From Sulfuricurvum sp. IAE1 (GTDB lineage: Bacteria > Campylobacterota > Campylobacteria > Campylobacterales > Sulfurimonadaceae), in contig NZ_SLTI01000042.1 of assembly GCF_004347735.1 (NCBI RefSeq), forward strand, positions 1 to 64,000: a stretch of DNA of 64,000 bases, in the 5' to 3' direction. The notes beneath the pieces were generated by a model that saw only the letters and a program-made list of their open reading frames with translations, searched no databases and was not told the origin of the DNA. A program made the position numbers and the translations under genes. The first letter of the stretch is position 1; each line of letters starts with the position of its first letter. Of the stretch, positions 9,588 to 18,395 are shown piece by piece.

Positions 9588-10994
9588 CTACTCTTCCATC
9601 TCTTCTACGGCTTCATCGTCCGTTTCATCTATGATGTTTTCATCGTCGATTTCTTCGACAATTTCCGGCAATTCCTTCGCCAGTTCGCGCACATCCACCG
9701 CGCCGGTGACAGCATCGGCGATCAGGCGGGTTTTGTACTCCTGCAACAAGTCGATCTCTTTTTTGGAGAGTTCGATTGCCTTGTCGATAGAGGTCGTTTC
9801 CTCATCGAGGTAGCGGATGATGGCTTCTTGTTCAGCAAAAGGAGGTACAGGTAAGTGCTGAGTTCCAAACATATCAAATCTAAAGTCAGTAGAACGTTCT
9901 CTTATGCCTTTTGATAAAGCTGCAATCCATTGATTTCGTGCCATTTCTCTGATAATAAGCGCGTAATATTTTGGAAAAACCTCTGCAATTGGAGAACAAA
10001 TAGCATACACGGGAGAACATTTCCCATTAGAATCAGAAACCCCAACAGCTCCCGCGAAGGCATCCATTGCATGAATTACCAAATCGCCCTTATTTACACC
10101 CTGATAGCCTATCTCTTTCAAAGCCTCGGTAAAGCCTGTTGTTCGGCGATTTTTTCGTAATGTAACTTCTCCATCACGAAAACAAGTTACTACATCATAT
10201 TCTGGCAATATAGGACGATTATTTTTTCTAAAAAGTGCTTTTCCTCGTTTCATCTCCCAATGCGCCGGAATCTCCCCAATCCACGCTACGCCACTCTCTT
10301 TCATCGGTGCATTTGGATCGAGCCCTCGGGTGACGGCGTGGGCGATGATGGCTTGCTTTTGTTCGTTCAGGGCGGCAATGAGCTTTTTCTTCGCCCGCAC
10401 CGTGCGATCGATCTTATGCGTAGCATGATCGAGATAGCGGACGATGGCTTCTTGTTCTGGGAGAGGGGGTACAGCTATTTGTTCAGTGAAATAGCTTTTT
10501 AAATCCAAATTTTGTATACCAGTTGTTTGTTTGATATGTTTAATATTGACTTTGCAACTAAACAATGTTTGAAAAAGTTTTGCAGCAAAAGTTGAAAGGA
10601 CCTGATCAACAATAACGAGTCTATTTGTAAAATTAGAACACACTGCTGGAAAATCATGATTGAAAAGGACTACCCTGCCAACAGCTGTAACTTCGCCACC
10701 TCCTGATTTTTCAATCACTAAATCACCTTTTTGCAAAAGACGACCATTTTGCTCCGAGGTAGATATTGTTCTTTTTGTTAGCTTGGATGTCTTGAAAATA
10801 CCTTGATTAAAATTGAAATCTGAAACCCTAAGACAGACTATATCTGAATTTGTATTCGTTGGATCCTTCCCCCATACACCTCCAATAGATTTTTTGATTA
10901 TCGATTTAAGAGGTCTCATCTCCCAATACGCCGGAATCTCCCCCAGCCACGCTACGCCGCTTGGCTTGTAGGCTTCGTATCGCGACAGACTCAT
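9588..10994 (-). CDS. hsdS: Type I restriction specificity subunit (HsdS)
   Basis: DNA-recognition subunit of 468 aa that sets the sequence methylated and cut by the HsdMSR complex. It has the classical two-repeat layout. Each target-recognition domain begins with a near-identical segment (SGVAWLGEIPAYWEM at about 12-26, SGVAWIGEIPAHWEM near 234-248) and ends with a conserved helix start (PLPEQEAIVRYLD, PFAEQEAIIRYLD). The two recognition domains themselves are unalike and AT-rich, so a bipartite target is expected. The C-terminus ends in an acidic tail. The start overlaps hsdM by four bases. The conserved segments are also repeated at DNA level, which would allow domain exchange by recombination. 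The actual recognition sequence cannot be read from the protein. Confidence 0.96.
   Translation of the reverse strand: MSLSRYEAYKPSGVAWLGEIPAYWEMRPLKSIIKKSIGGVWGKDPTNTNSDIVCLRVSDFNFNQGIFKTSKLTKRTISTSEQNGRLLQKGDLVIEKSGGGEVTAVGRVVLFNHDFPAVCSNFTNRLVIVDQVLSTFAAKLFQTLFSCKVNIKHIKQTTGIQNLDLKSYFTEQIAVPPLPEQEAIVRYLDHATHKIDRTVRAKKKLIAALNEQKQAIIAHAVTRGLDPNAPMKESGVAWIGEIPAHWEMKRGKALFRKNNRPILPEYDVVTCFRDGEVTLRKNRRTTGFTEALKEIGYQGVNKGDLVIHAMDAFAGAVGVSDSNGKCSPVYAICSPIAEVFPKYYALIIREMARNQWIAALSKGIRERSTDFRFDMFGTQHLPVPPFAEQEAIIRYLDEETTSIDKAIELSKKEIDLLQEYKTRLIADAVTGAVDVRELAKELPEIVEEIDDENIIDETDDEAVEEMEE
10251..10958. repeat. Direct repeats at the starts of the two hsdS recognition domains
   Basis: A 42-bp sequence at 10917-10958 recurs at 10251-10292 with about three mismatches; both encode the segment that precedes a target-recognition domain. 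A second pair, 30 bp each at 9804-9833 and 10428-10457 with two mismatches, encodes the segment that ends each domain. The pairs flank the variable domains and could support recombination that shuffles specificity. Confidence 0.8.
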
Positions 10995-13285
10995 CCTACG
11001 ATCTCCCGCAGCATCCCTTCGCTTTCGTGTTCCAAGGCCATGATGTCGGCCTTGATTGCTTCGAGGCTGCGTAGCTGTTTGGGCTTATAAAAATGTTTCG
11101 TAAAGCTGATCTCGTAACCGATCTTGATGCTGTTCTCATCGTACCACGCATCAGGAGCGTACGGAAGCACTTCTCGGGTGATGAACGCCTCGATACCCCC
11201 CTCTTCGAGCAGCGGAACCTGCTCACTGTCACGCAGTTCCGTATCGCTCTCATACTCGACGACGACATTTTTCCCATCGATCACCGCTTCATACAGCCCA
11301 CGGATCGGATCGGCTACAGAGCCTTTTTTGTGGATCTTTTTGATGACGGCTGGAGCGTTTTCATCCCGCCAGATGACGGCACCAAGGAGTGCTTTTTTCT
11401 CCGCTGCTGCGAGCTTGATGACGCGTTTTTTCAGCACCCGCTCTACTTCATCGGTGAAGATGTTGTAGTCTCCAAACACTTCTCCTCCCAACTCTTCGCG
11501 CAATATTTCAGCTGTTTTGACCAGTTTCGCATCCCGTTTCCATGTATCGGCGTCGAGGAGCTTTTTCTTCATCTTTTCAGGAAGCCCTTTGGCCTCATCG
11601 TCTTCTTCACTTCCCCAGTTTTCAAGCGTCTTGGCGACCTCTTTGTACACACGGCCAAAGTCTTCGTACAAAACATCCCCGAATTGTTCATGGAGGCTCT
11701 GGCGGATCTCGGTATCTCCGCTGGCGTATGCGAGTGATTCGATCGCCATCGGTGTCAACTGTGCCACAAGACGCAAGGGGCGCTCGACAGTGACTTTGTA
11801 GTAACCAAACGCCTCGTTGTCGAAGAGTTTGGATTCTTCGCTCTCCTCGAAATTCAGATACATATCGACGATAGCACGAGTATCTTCAGGACTCAGCTCG
11901 CAGTTCTTTTCACCGAGGTTTTTACGTAGCGGTTTAAAACGGCTGGTCGCATCGATGAGCTGCACTTTCCCTCTACGATGTTCTGGCTTGCGATTGGTGA
12001 TAACCCAGACGTAGGTGGCAATACCGGTGTTGTAAAAGAGCTTAAGTGGCAGAGCGACGATCGCCTCTAGCCAGTCGTTTTCGATGATGTAACGGCGGAT
12101 ATTACTCTCCCCTTGACCGGCGTCTCCTGTAAAAAGACTTGAGCCGTTATGAACTTCAGCAATACGGCTTCCCATCGGGGTGGAGTGGTTCATCTTGGCG
12201 ACCATGTTGGCTAGAAAAAGCAGTTGCCCATCGGAGGAGCGAGGGAGAAGCGAGAGTTCTTCGCCCTTGTGCTGTACAACGAAGCGGGGATCGACAATGC
12301 CGTCTTTGCCTCCCATCCGTTCCAGATCACTCTTCCAGCTTTTCCCATAAGGGGGATTGGCCAGCATGAAGTCAAACTCTTTGGCCGGAAATGCATCGTT
12401 AGATAGGGTCGAATGCTCCGGGCCCCCGACGATATTGTCCGCTTCTGCCCCTTCGCCTTTGAGGATCATGTCGGATTTACAGATCGCGTAGGTTTCGGCG
12501 TTGATCTCCTGACCGTAGAGGTGGGTTATGATCTCCTTGCCCACTGTGAGCTCCTGAAGCGTTTCCTCGGCAACGGTGAGCATCCCCCCGGTACCACAGG
12601 CACAGTCGTAGAGCTGATAGGTTCCCGGCACGATAGTCTGTGCGATCGGCTCGAACATAAGACGCGTCATCAGCTTCACCGCATCACGTGGAGTCCAGTG
12701 TTCCCCGGCTTCTTCGTTGTTGTCTTCGTTGAAACGACGTACCAGCTCCTCGAACATTGTCCCCATGGCATGATTATCAAGAGCTGCAAGCTTGATCGAT
12801 CCATCACCGTTGAGCACGGGAGTGGGGGCGAGATTGATAGCCGGATCGAGGAACTTCTCGATCAGCGTTCCCAGGGCATCACCTTTTGAGAGACGGGGAA
12901 TCTGGTTACGGAATTCGAAGTTCTCGATGATCTCCTGTACATTGGGTGAAAAGCCGTCCAGATATGCCTCGAAATCAGATTTCAATCGCTGTGCATTGCC
13001 GATGGCTTTCAGATCACGGAGGTTAAAAGGAGAAGTGTTGTAAAACGCCTGACCCGCTGCCTGTCGAAGCGCCTCGTCCTGATTCGTGATACCTGCATCG
13101 TCTAGCATTTTTTTCATGTCCAACACAGCCTGTTTGGTCGGCTCTAAAACCGCATCAAGACGGCGAAGCACCGTCATAGGCAAAATAACGTCACGATATT
13201 TACCCCGCACATAGAGATCACGCAATGCATCGTTTGCGATCCCCCAGATAAAGTTGGTAAGCCAGTTGAGTTGTGTTACGTCCAT
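10991..13285 (-). CDS. hsdM: Type I restriction DNA methyltransferase subunit (HsdM)
   Basis: Adenine-N6 methyltransferase subunit (764 aa) that works with HsdS to methylate host DNA and with HsdR to restrict foreign DNA. Residues 1-150 form the usual N-terminal helical domain. The AdoMet-binding motif I is DCACGTGG (227-234), and the catalytic motif IV is NPPY (310-313). GEHWTPRDAVKLM just before motif I is also characteristic. The protein is longer than the 500-550-aa classical HsdM because of a C-terminal extension of about 200 residues, which occurs in a known HsdM subgroup. It is the first gene of the five-gene operon. The ribosome binding site GGAGAAATA directly precedes the ATG, and about 150 bases of AT-rich DNA upstream are the likely promoter region. 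Confidence 0.97.
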   Translation of the reverse strand: MDVTQLNWLTNFIWGIANDALRDLYVRGKYRDVILPMTVLRRLDAVLEPTKQAVLDMKKMLDDAGITNQDEALRQAAGQAFYNTSPFNLRDLKAIGNAQRLKSDFEAYLDGFSPNVQEIIENFEFRNQIPRLSKGDALGTLIEKFLDPAINLAPTPVLNGDGSIKLAALDNHAMGTMFEELVRRFNEDNNEEAGEHWTPRDAVKLMTRLMFEPIAQTIVPGTYQLYDCACGTGGMLTVAEETLQELTVGKEIITHLYGQEINAETYAICKSDMILKGEGAEADNIVGGPEHSTLSNDAFPAKEFDFMLANPPYGKSWKSDLERMGGKDGIVDPRFVVQHKGEELSLLPRSSDGQLLFLANMVAKMNHSTPMGSRIAEVHNGSSLFTGDAGQGESNIRRYIIENDWLEAIVALPLKLFYNTGIATYVWVITNRKPEHRRGKVQLIDATSRFKPLRKNLGEKNCELSPEDTRAIVDMYLNFEESEESKLFDNEAFGYYKVTVERPLRLVAQLTPMAIESLAYASGDTEIRQSLHEQFGDVLYEDFGRVYKEVAKTLENWGSEEDDEAKGLPEKMKKKLLDADTWKRDAKLVKTAEILREELGGEVFGDYNIFTDEVERVLKKRVIKLAAAEKKALLGAVIWRDENAPAVIKKIHKKGSVADPIRGLYEAVIDGKNVVVEYESDTELRDSEQVPLLEEGGIEAFITREVLPYAPDAWYDENSIKIGYEISFTKHFYKPKQLRSLEAIKADIMALEHESEGMLREIVG

Positions 13286-13414
13286 TATTTCTCCAAATTT
13301 TCTATCTATTTTTAAAAAATTGTTCTCGAATATTTTTTTTAGTTTAGCTTGTAATTACTTACTAAAAAGACACTATTAAGAGTTTTGAATCTATATAGAA
13401 AGATTCAGTGTAAA

Positions 13415-13434
13415 ATAGGCCATTGAATGCCTAT
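13415..13434 (-). terminator. Weak hairpin downstream of fic
   Basis: A six-base perfect inverted repeat (13415-13420 with 13429-13434, loop of eight) is followed on the minus strand by TTTTA. It lies just beyond the fic stop and could end the fic transcript. The rest of 13286-13438 is AT-rich and must hold the promoter of the hsd operon, but I cannot pick one -10 box with confidence. Confidence 0.4.
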
Positions 13435-13438
13435 CTTA

Positions 13439-14557
13439 TTACCAGTTAACATCATAGCTGGTACTCCGTCCCCCTGCCCCACGGCTGAGGATACACCCCT
13501 TCTCCAACAGATCACTCAGATCGCGACTTGCGGTGACCCGGCTGCAATCGCACAGCGACATGTATTTCCGGGCGTTGATTCCCCCTTCGAATCCCTCTTT
13601 GCCAGCATCGAGGAGACGGTTAAGCACTTTCTTCTGGCGAGGGTTGAGATCATCATGTATATGTAGCTGCCAAAACCGTGCTTTGGCTACAACTTTTTCG
13701 ATGGTTCCGTGGGCGTTTTGCTGCGCGGTGAGAACGATCTGTAAAAACCATCCGATCCAGGCGGTGATCTCCATCGACCCTGTCGTCGTCTGTTCCAAAA
13801 CGTCATAATAGCTTCGACGGTTCTCATTGATTGCTGCACTCATCGAATACAGACGTATAGGACTGTTTTCAGTGCGGCTCAGGATCATATCCGACAGTGC
13901 CCGTGCGATACGTCCATTCCCATCGTCCATAGGATGGATAATAACGAACCACAGATGGGCAATGGCTGCACGAATGTAACCGTTTTCATCGTTGTGGTTT
14001 TCGAGGAAATCGAAGAACCGGTGCATTTCCTCTTCAACTTTATCACGCGGCGGTGCAACGTAGTGGACTTTCTCTTTTCCGATACGGCCCGATACCACCT
14101 GCATCGGTTCATCGCCACGGTAGGAAGCGACATTGATTCTGTGCAACCCCGAATAGCCGGTCGGAAACAAGGCCGCATGCCAGCCAAAAAGCCGATCTTC
14201 GTTAAAGGGTTGGGAAGCATTGGCAGAAGCATCGAGGAGGATATCGACGAGCCCGTCCGTCTGGGCGGTGGACCGGTCCTGTATCTCGCTGGCAATACCC
14301 AGCTTTTTAAAGATGGAGGAGCGCACCGAATCACGGGAGAGGATTTCGCCTTCGATCTCGGATGTCGTGATGGCATCGAGGGCCAGGGTTTCACTTTGCA
14401 TCTCCAACAAGTGTTCCTGGCTCAGCCCTTTGGATATCCCTTCCAGCAATCCCTGCTGGTATCGGATCTCTTGCAGAAGCCCATGAAACTTTGTCAGCTC
14501 ATAGGTAAAGTGTGGCCAATCGCTGTTTTGCCAAATATAGGTTTGATACGTTTGCAT
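13439..14557 (-). CDS. Fic family protein with winged-helix C-terminus
   Basis: Probable AMP-transferase (AMPylator) of 372 aa. The catalytic Fic motif is HPMDDGNGR (208-216), matching HxFx(D/E)GNGR with Met for Phe. An N-terminal TSEIEGE (65-71) fits the (S/T)xxxE(G/N) inhibitory helix of class II Fic proteins, where the Glu blocks productive ATP binding. The first 60 residues resemble DUF4172, which precedes many bacterial Fic domains. Residues from about 305 look like a winged helix, so the protein may bind DNA and control its own gene. It stands alone between hsdM and the integrase, with a perfect palindrome covering its leader. No antitoxin gene is beside it, consistent with in-cis inhibition. 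The target protein is unknown. Confidence 0.93.
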   Translation of the reverse strand: MQTYQTYIWQNSDWPHFTYELTKFHGLLQEIRYQQGLLEGISKGLSQEHLLEMQSETLALDAITTSEIEGEILSRDSVRSSIFKKLGIASEIQDRSTAQTDGLVDILLDASANASQPFNEDRLFGWHAALFPTGYSGLHRINVASYRGDEPMQVVSGRIGKEKVHYVAPPRDKVEEEMHRFFDFLENHNDENGYIRAAIAHLWFVIIHPMDDGNGRIARALSDMILSRTENSPIRLYSMSAAINENRRSYYDVLEQTTTGSMEITAWIGWFLQIVLTAQQNAHGTIEKVVAKARFWQLHIHDDLNPRQKKVLNRLLDAGKEGFEGGINARKYMSLCDCSRVTASRDLSDLLEKGCILSRGAGGRSTSYDVNW

Positions 14558-14561
14558 GGGT

Positions 14562-14588
14562 TAATTGTATCATACATAGATACAATTA
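14562..14588. promoter_or_regulatory. Perfect inverted repeat in the fic leader (probable operator)
   Basis: TAATTGTATC at 14562-14571 is matched exactly by GATACAATTA at 14579-14588 with a seven-base spacer. It starts five bases upstream of the fic ATG, a position typical of a repressor site. The winged-helix end of Fic is a natural candidate to bind it. Confidence 0.6.
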
Positions 14589-15912
14589 GTATCCCTAACC
14601 ATATCATCAAGCATTCTCTTGTTTCAGACGATCGAGATAATCACTCCACCATTGCATCAAAATTCGGCGCTCGTTCAAATACTCAGCGTGATTGTAAGCA
14701 TCCTTGACTTTGTTCCGTTCACGATGATCCAATTGACGCTCTATCACTTCAGAAATCATTTTATGATCCTGGAAATGTTCGTACGCCAGGGTACTGAACA
14801 TCGATCTGGCTCCATGGCTGACCATATCAGCATCGATATTTTCATTTTTCAGAACGGTACGGATTCCTTTAGTCAGAGTATTTTCACTTAATGGATGATC
14901 TTTGCCTTTTGTCTGTGTACAAAACACATACCTGCCCTGCCCGGTCAAAGGCTTCATTGTCTTGACAATATTGATCATGCTGTCAGTCAACGGTATGTAA
15001 TGATCTGATCCCATTTTGATCTTCTCACCTGGTATACGCCAGATTTTTTTATCAAAATCAAATTCCTTCCACTCTGCCGAGCGGATATTGGCGGGGCGAA
15101 GCGCAACATAGGGCATCAGCTGCAAAGCGGTTTTCACTGCCAGTGTTCCGCCGTAGCGATCGATCCCTTGAAGAAAAAGTTTGATGACATTCGGATCGAC
15201 AATGGTAGGCATATGTTTGACGACGATCGGGTCCAAGGCCAGACGCGGGTTGATATCCGCTGCTATGTTATGCGCCACACGTCCGACAGTCAATCCGTAT
15301 TGATACACCTGATTGATCAAATTCAATACACGGTGCGCCGTTTCATTCTGCCCTTTGGCTTCGATCGGACGGATGATGTCCAAAATATCCTGTATCTTGA
15401 TTTCGTCGATATTTTTAGAACCGATCGGACCGAATATATGATTCTTGAAACGGCCTTCTTTTTTCTGATACGTTTTTTCACCCAGACGCAATTTTTGCTT
15501 TTCCAAAAATTCCAAAGCAATATTTTCAAACGTATTTGCGGATTTGGCCTGTTCAAGCCGTACTTGTTCTTTTACAGCTTTTCGCTCTTCTGAAGGGTTA
15601 ATCCCTGATTTGACAAGTTTTTTGAGCTCTTCACGTTTTTCACGGGCGTCAGCCAGGGATACAGCCGGATAGGTTCCCAAAGATATACGTTTTTCAGTGC
15701 CATGGAAAAGATATTTTAAACGCCAACCCTTGGAACCGTTCGGTTGAACAACCAGATACAGTCCTCCGCCGTCAAACAGCTTGTACTCTTTTTCCTTCGG
15801 TTTTGCATTTTTGATTTCTTTATCTGAGAGGGGAAGCGTTTTACGAGCCATTGGGATACCTCTTCGAAGATAGGGATAGCTTGAAAATTTGTATCCCTAA
15901 TCCTATCCCTAA
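14589..15912. repeat. TTAGGGATA repeats flanking the integrase gene (possible arm sites)
   Basis: The motif TTAGGGATAC (minus strand) occurs at 14589-14598 just past the integrase stop, and again at 15891-15900 upstream of its start. TTAGGGATA follows at 15904-15912. Shorter GGGATA cores in the opposite orientation lie at 15853-15859 and 15871-15879. Repeats like these around tyrosine integrases often serve as arm-type sites for the integrase or excisionase. Confidence 0.5.
14607..15851 (-). CDS. P4-type tyrosine integrase
   Basis: Site-specific recombinase of 414 aa that would integrate and excise the island. The N-terminal 90 residues are the DUF4102 arm-binding domain of P4-like integrases (KLFDGGGLYLVV, RISLGTYPAVSLADAR). 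A SAM-like core-binding domain spans about 105-195. The catalytic domain shows R252 (ALRPANI), H346-x-x-R349 (HGAR), H376 and the probable nucleophile Y386. The gene lies 170 bases from the 3' end of a tRNA-Leu gene, the usual target position for this family. All catalytic residues are present, so the enzyme may be functional. The opposite attachment site is not in this window. Confidence 0.95.
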   Translation of the reverse strand: MARKTLPLSDKEIKNAKPKEKEYKLFDGGGLYLVVQPNGSKGWRLKYLFHGTEKRISLGTYPAVSLADAREKREELKKLVKSGINPSEERKAVKEQVRLEQAKSANTFENIALEFLEKQKLRLGEKTYQKKEGRFKNHIFGPIGSKNIDEIKIQDILDIIRPIEAKGQNETAHRVLNLINQVYQYGLTVGRVAHNIAADINPRLALDPIVVKHMPTIVDPNVIKLFLQGIDRYGGTLAVKTALQLMPYVALRPANIRSAEWKEFDFDKKIWRIPGEKIKMGSDHYIPLTDSMINIVKTMKPLTGQGRYVFCTQTKGKDHPLSENTLTKGIRTVLKNENIDADMVSHGARSMFSTLAYEHFQDHKMISEVIERQLDHRERNKVKDAYNHAEYLNERRILMQWWSDYLDRLKQENA

Positions 15913-16023
15913 AATTCTTAGACAGGGGTGAATTAGCATAGATTACCATAGACAGTAAAACTCGTTAAATGTTCGTATTTTAGGCGTTTTATAGACTTAT
16001 TTGGATTGTTTTGGAATAAGGGG

Positions 16024-16109
16024 TGGTACCAGTGGGCGGACTCGAACCGCCACGACATCGCTGCCAACGGATTTTGAATCCGTCGTGTCTACCATTTCAC
16101 CACACTGGC
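16024..16109 (-). tRNA. tRNA-Leu (anticodon CAA)
   Basis: An 86-base tRNA with encoded CCA. The acceptor stem pairs GCCAGTG with CACTGGT, the anticodon arm ACGGA-TTCAAAA-TCCGT gives anticodon CAA, a long variable arm marks it as class II, and the T arm is GGCGG-TTCGAGT-CCGCC. Its 3' end faces the integrase and is the probable island attachment site. Confidence 0.95.
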
Positions 16110-16127
16110 ATGCTGTGAAGAGGTGGA

Positions 16128-16133
16128 ATTATA
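16128..16133 (-). promoter_or_regulatory. -10 box of the tRNA-Leu gene
   Basis: TATAAT on the minus strand lies 18 bases before the mature tRNA 5' end, a normal distance for tRNA transcription. Confidence 0.6.
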
Positions 16134-16215
16134 GGGTCGCTTTGCTTAAAGCTGAGTAAAAAACGATTCACTGCCGTTTCTAATCTGATTTGTGTTTTTG
16201 CCGATATTGAGTACA

Positions 16216-16230
16216 TGGAACTTTTCTTGC
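16216..16230 (+). promoter_or_regulatory. Sigma-54 promoter of flgL
   Basis: TGGAACTTTTCTTGC has the diagnostic GG (16217-16218) and GC (16229-16230) exactly ten bases apart. It lies 35 bases before the flgL start. In Campylobacterota, hook and hook-associated genes such as flgL are RpoN-dependent, so the position agrees with the known regulatory class. Confidence 0.8.
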
Positions 16231-16264
16231 TTTGGTAGCCCAAGCAAGCCTAAAAGGATTGGAC

Positions 16265-18316
16265 GTGAGAATTACCGCTTCCGCATATTACAACAACATT
16301 TACGGCGAAAACAGCAAGATCAACCGTCAGCTCTTCGATGTGAGCAAACAGATCTCCTCGGGCCTCAACATCCAGTATGCCCACGATGATCCGACGATTT
16401 TTGTCGATACGCTCCGTCTTGACGGCGAAATAACGACCCTGTCTCAAATACGCAACAGTGTCGACAACGGCTACAAATTTTCGACCCAGACCGATACCAC
16501 GATCGGTCAGATCGTCGAAAAACTCGAACAGGTCAAAGTCAAAATGATCTATGCCGCCAACGAAATCCATTCCGAAACCAGTCTTCAGGCGATTGCCAAA
16601 GAATTGCGCGGGCTCCAAAAAAATCTCATCTCCCTTGCCAACAGTTCGATCGGGGGGCAATATCTCTTTTCGGGAACCGCGACTTCGGTTAAACCGATTG
16701 ACGAAAAAGGGGTCTACCAGGGGAACGACCAGGATCTCACCTCGTTTATGGGAACCGGCGTCACCCAAAAATACAACCTTACCGGTGCACAGCTCTTTTT
16801 GGGTGAAGAGAGCGTCGTCAACCGTACGGTCACGACCAACATGGAACATCACAGTCTTCTGACGAATAACGTCATCACTCCCCAGAGCAGCATTCGCGAC
16901 CTGATGGGAGATGACGGGGATGCGGTAGACGAACCCACCTACTTTTACATCAACGGGACACGCAGTGACGGAACCGCCTTTAAATCGGCGATTCAGATGG
17001 ATATGACCGAAACCGTCGACGACCTCATGCAGCGTATCGCTCTGGCGTACGATCCGAATCAGGCTACGCCATTGGGCAATCAGGTCGAAATCAAAATCAA
17101 TGCCGGCGGGCAGTTTCAGATCATCGACAAAGTCAAAGGTTCCAGCCAACTCGACTTCCACATGGTGGGCGCGGTCGACTTCAGCGGCGGCGGTGCGGCC
17201 AACGTCACCAATATCGACAATCTTCAGACCGGAACAACCGACTTTACCAACATCGGGGTTAATCCGCTGTTTGTCAAAGAGTTTACCCGCAGTGGGTTTT
17301 CCACCCCGACCGGAACGCTCAACACGATCGAAGGGATCAATTACGACCGGACCAATTTCGTCAAAGACGGAGCCAGCCTGATTTCCAACGTTCCGCAGAT
17401 CGTCAAATCGGACAATTCGGTGGCACAGCCGACGACCAAACTGCTTGACGCCGCAGGGGTCGATCCCGCGACCAACACGCTTGTCGGAACGACCCTCAAC
17501 CTTCAGGGTAAAAACATCTACGGTGTCGCATACGACCTACAAATCAATCTGGCTGCCGCCTCTTCGGTCAGCGGAACGGTCGGCGGGGTGCCGATCACGA
17601 CCTTCAACGTCTACAACGCCGACACCGCACGGACAACCGCCAATGCGGACACCATGAGTTACCAGCAGCTTCTTGATGTCGTCAACATGGCCGTCAGCGG
17701 CTCTCTCCCCGCCGCCAACAGCGCCGCCGCGTACGATGCCGCCATCACAACGGCCAATTCCCGTTCGTCCGCGACGCTCGATTACGCCGGCCGGGTCGTC
17801 ATCAAAGATAAAGTCTATACCGACACCCAGGCGGCGGTTTCGCTCTACGACGATACCTCCGATACCTATCCCGGCACCGACACCACGAGCAACAGCGGTT
17901 CTTCTTTGGTTTTCAACGCCAACAGCGCCCTGACGGTGCGTGATCCGAAAAACGACTTCTTCGCCCGCCTCGAAGAGGTGATCCAGGCCGTGGAACAAGG
18001 TAAGTACAAGGCCGATGGGACCGACACCATCGATCCTCGCAATGTCGGGATCGAAGAAGCGATCGCGATGATCGATGATCTCAGCGACCACACGACCCGG
18101 ATGCAGACGGAAGCGGGAACCTACTCGCAAACCCTGCTCGGTGCCTCGGAACGGACCGATATGCTGATCATGAGTGCGACGACCCTTCGCGCGGACGTCA
18201 TCGATACCGATATCGCCGAAGCGCATTTGCGAATGCAGCAGCTGCAACTCAATTATCAGGCGATGCTCTCGAGCATATCAAAAGTTTCCGAACTCTCACT
18301 CGTCAAATATCTCTAA
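16265..18316 (+). CDS. flgL: Flagellar hook-associated protein 3 (FlgL)
   Basis: Hook-filament junction protein of 683 aa. The start is taken as GTG at 16265, preceded by AAAGGA, giving MRITASAYYNNIYG; longer readings run into the promoter. The N-terminal 140 residues and the C-terminal 100 residues (IAMIDDLSDHTTRMQTEAG, ending LQLNYQAMLSSISKVSELSL) form the flagellin-like coiled coil that polymerises. The long middle (about 200-580) is rich in Thr, Ala and Asp and forms the variable outer domain. The protein is much longer than enterobacterial FlgL (about 317 aa), which is usual in this phylum. The gene is monocistronic, with its own sigma-54 promoter and a strong terminator. Confidence 0.93.
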   Translation: MRITASAYYNNIYGENSKINRQLFDVSKQISSGLNIQYAHDDPTIFVDTLRLDGEITTLSQIRNSVDNGYKFSTQTDTTIGQIVEKLEQVKVKMIYAANEIHSETSLQAIAKELRGLQKNLISLANSSIGGQYLFSGTATSVKPIDEKGVYQGNDQDLTSFMGTGVTQKYNLTGAQLFLGEESVVNRTVTTNMEHHSLLTNNVITPQSSIRDLMGDDGDAVDEPTYFYINGTRSDGTAFKSAIQMDMTETVDDLMQRIALAYDPNQATPLGNQVEIKINAGGQFQIIDKVKGSSQLDFHMVGAVDFSGGGAANVTNIDNLQTGTTDFTNIGVNPLFVKEFTRSGFSTPTGTLNTIEGINYDRTNFVKDGASLISNVPQIVKSDNSVAQPTTKLLDAAGVDPATNTLVGTTLNLQGKNIYGVAYDLQINLAAASSVSGTVGGVPITTFNVYNADTARTTANADTMSYQQLLDVVNMAVSGSLPAANSAAAYDAAITTANSRSSATLDYAGRVVIKDKVYTDTQAAVSLYDDTSDTYPGTDTTSNSGSSLVFNANSALTVRDPKNDFFARLEEVIQAVEQGKYKADGTDTIDPRNVGIEEAIAMIDDLSDHTTRMQTEAGTYSQTLLGASERTDMLIMSATTLRADVIDTDIAEAHLRMQQLQLNYQAMLSSISKVSELSLVKYL

Positions 18317-18324
18317 CGGATGTC

Positions 18325-18351
18325 AAAAAAGCGGGGTTTCTCCCCTTTTTT
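18325..18351 (+). terminator. Rho-independent terminator of flgL
   Basis: An A-rich stretch and GCGGGG, then TTTCT, then CCCC and six T residues form a hairpin with a T tract, nine bases after the flgL stop. Confidence 0.8.
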
Positions 18352-18353
18352 GC

Positions 18354-18359
18354 TATAAT
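18354..18359 (+). promoter_or_regulatory. Extended -10 box of ftsK
   Basis: TGCTATAAT directly follows the T tract of the flgL terminator. Transcription from about 18366 would leave a leader of about 30 bases before the proposed ftsK start. Confidence 0.65.
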
Positions 18360-18395
18360 CAGCCTACTTTTCAGATCCTCGGTAAGGAACATCCC

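Noticed and set aside
9588-13285. Invertible hsdS locus driven by the serine recombinase
   Set aside because: There is a single complete hsdS and no inverted partial copies within the window; the repeats seen are direct.
18174-18395. Upstream extension of ftsK
   Set aside because: It would overlap flgL in another frame and run through the flgL terminator and the ftsK promoter.
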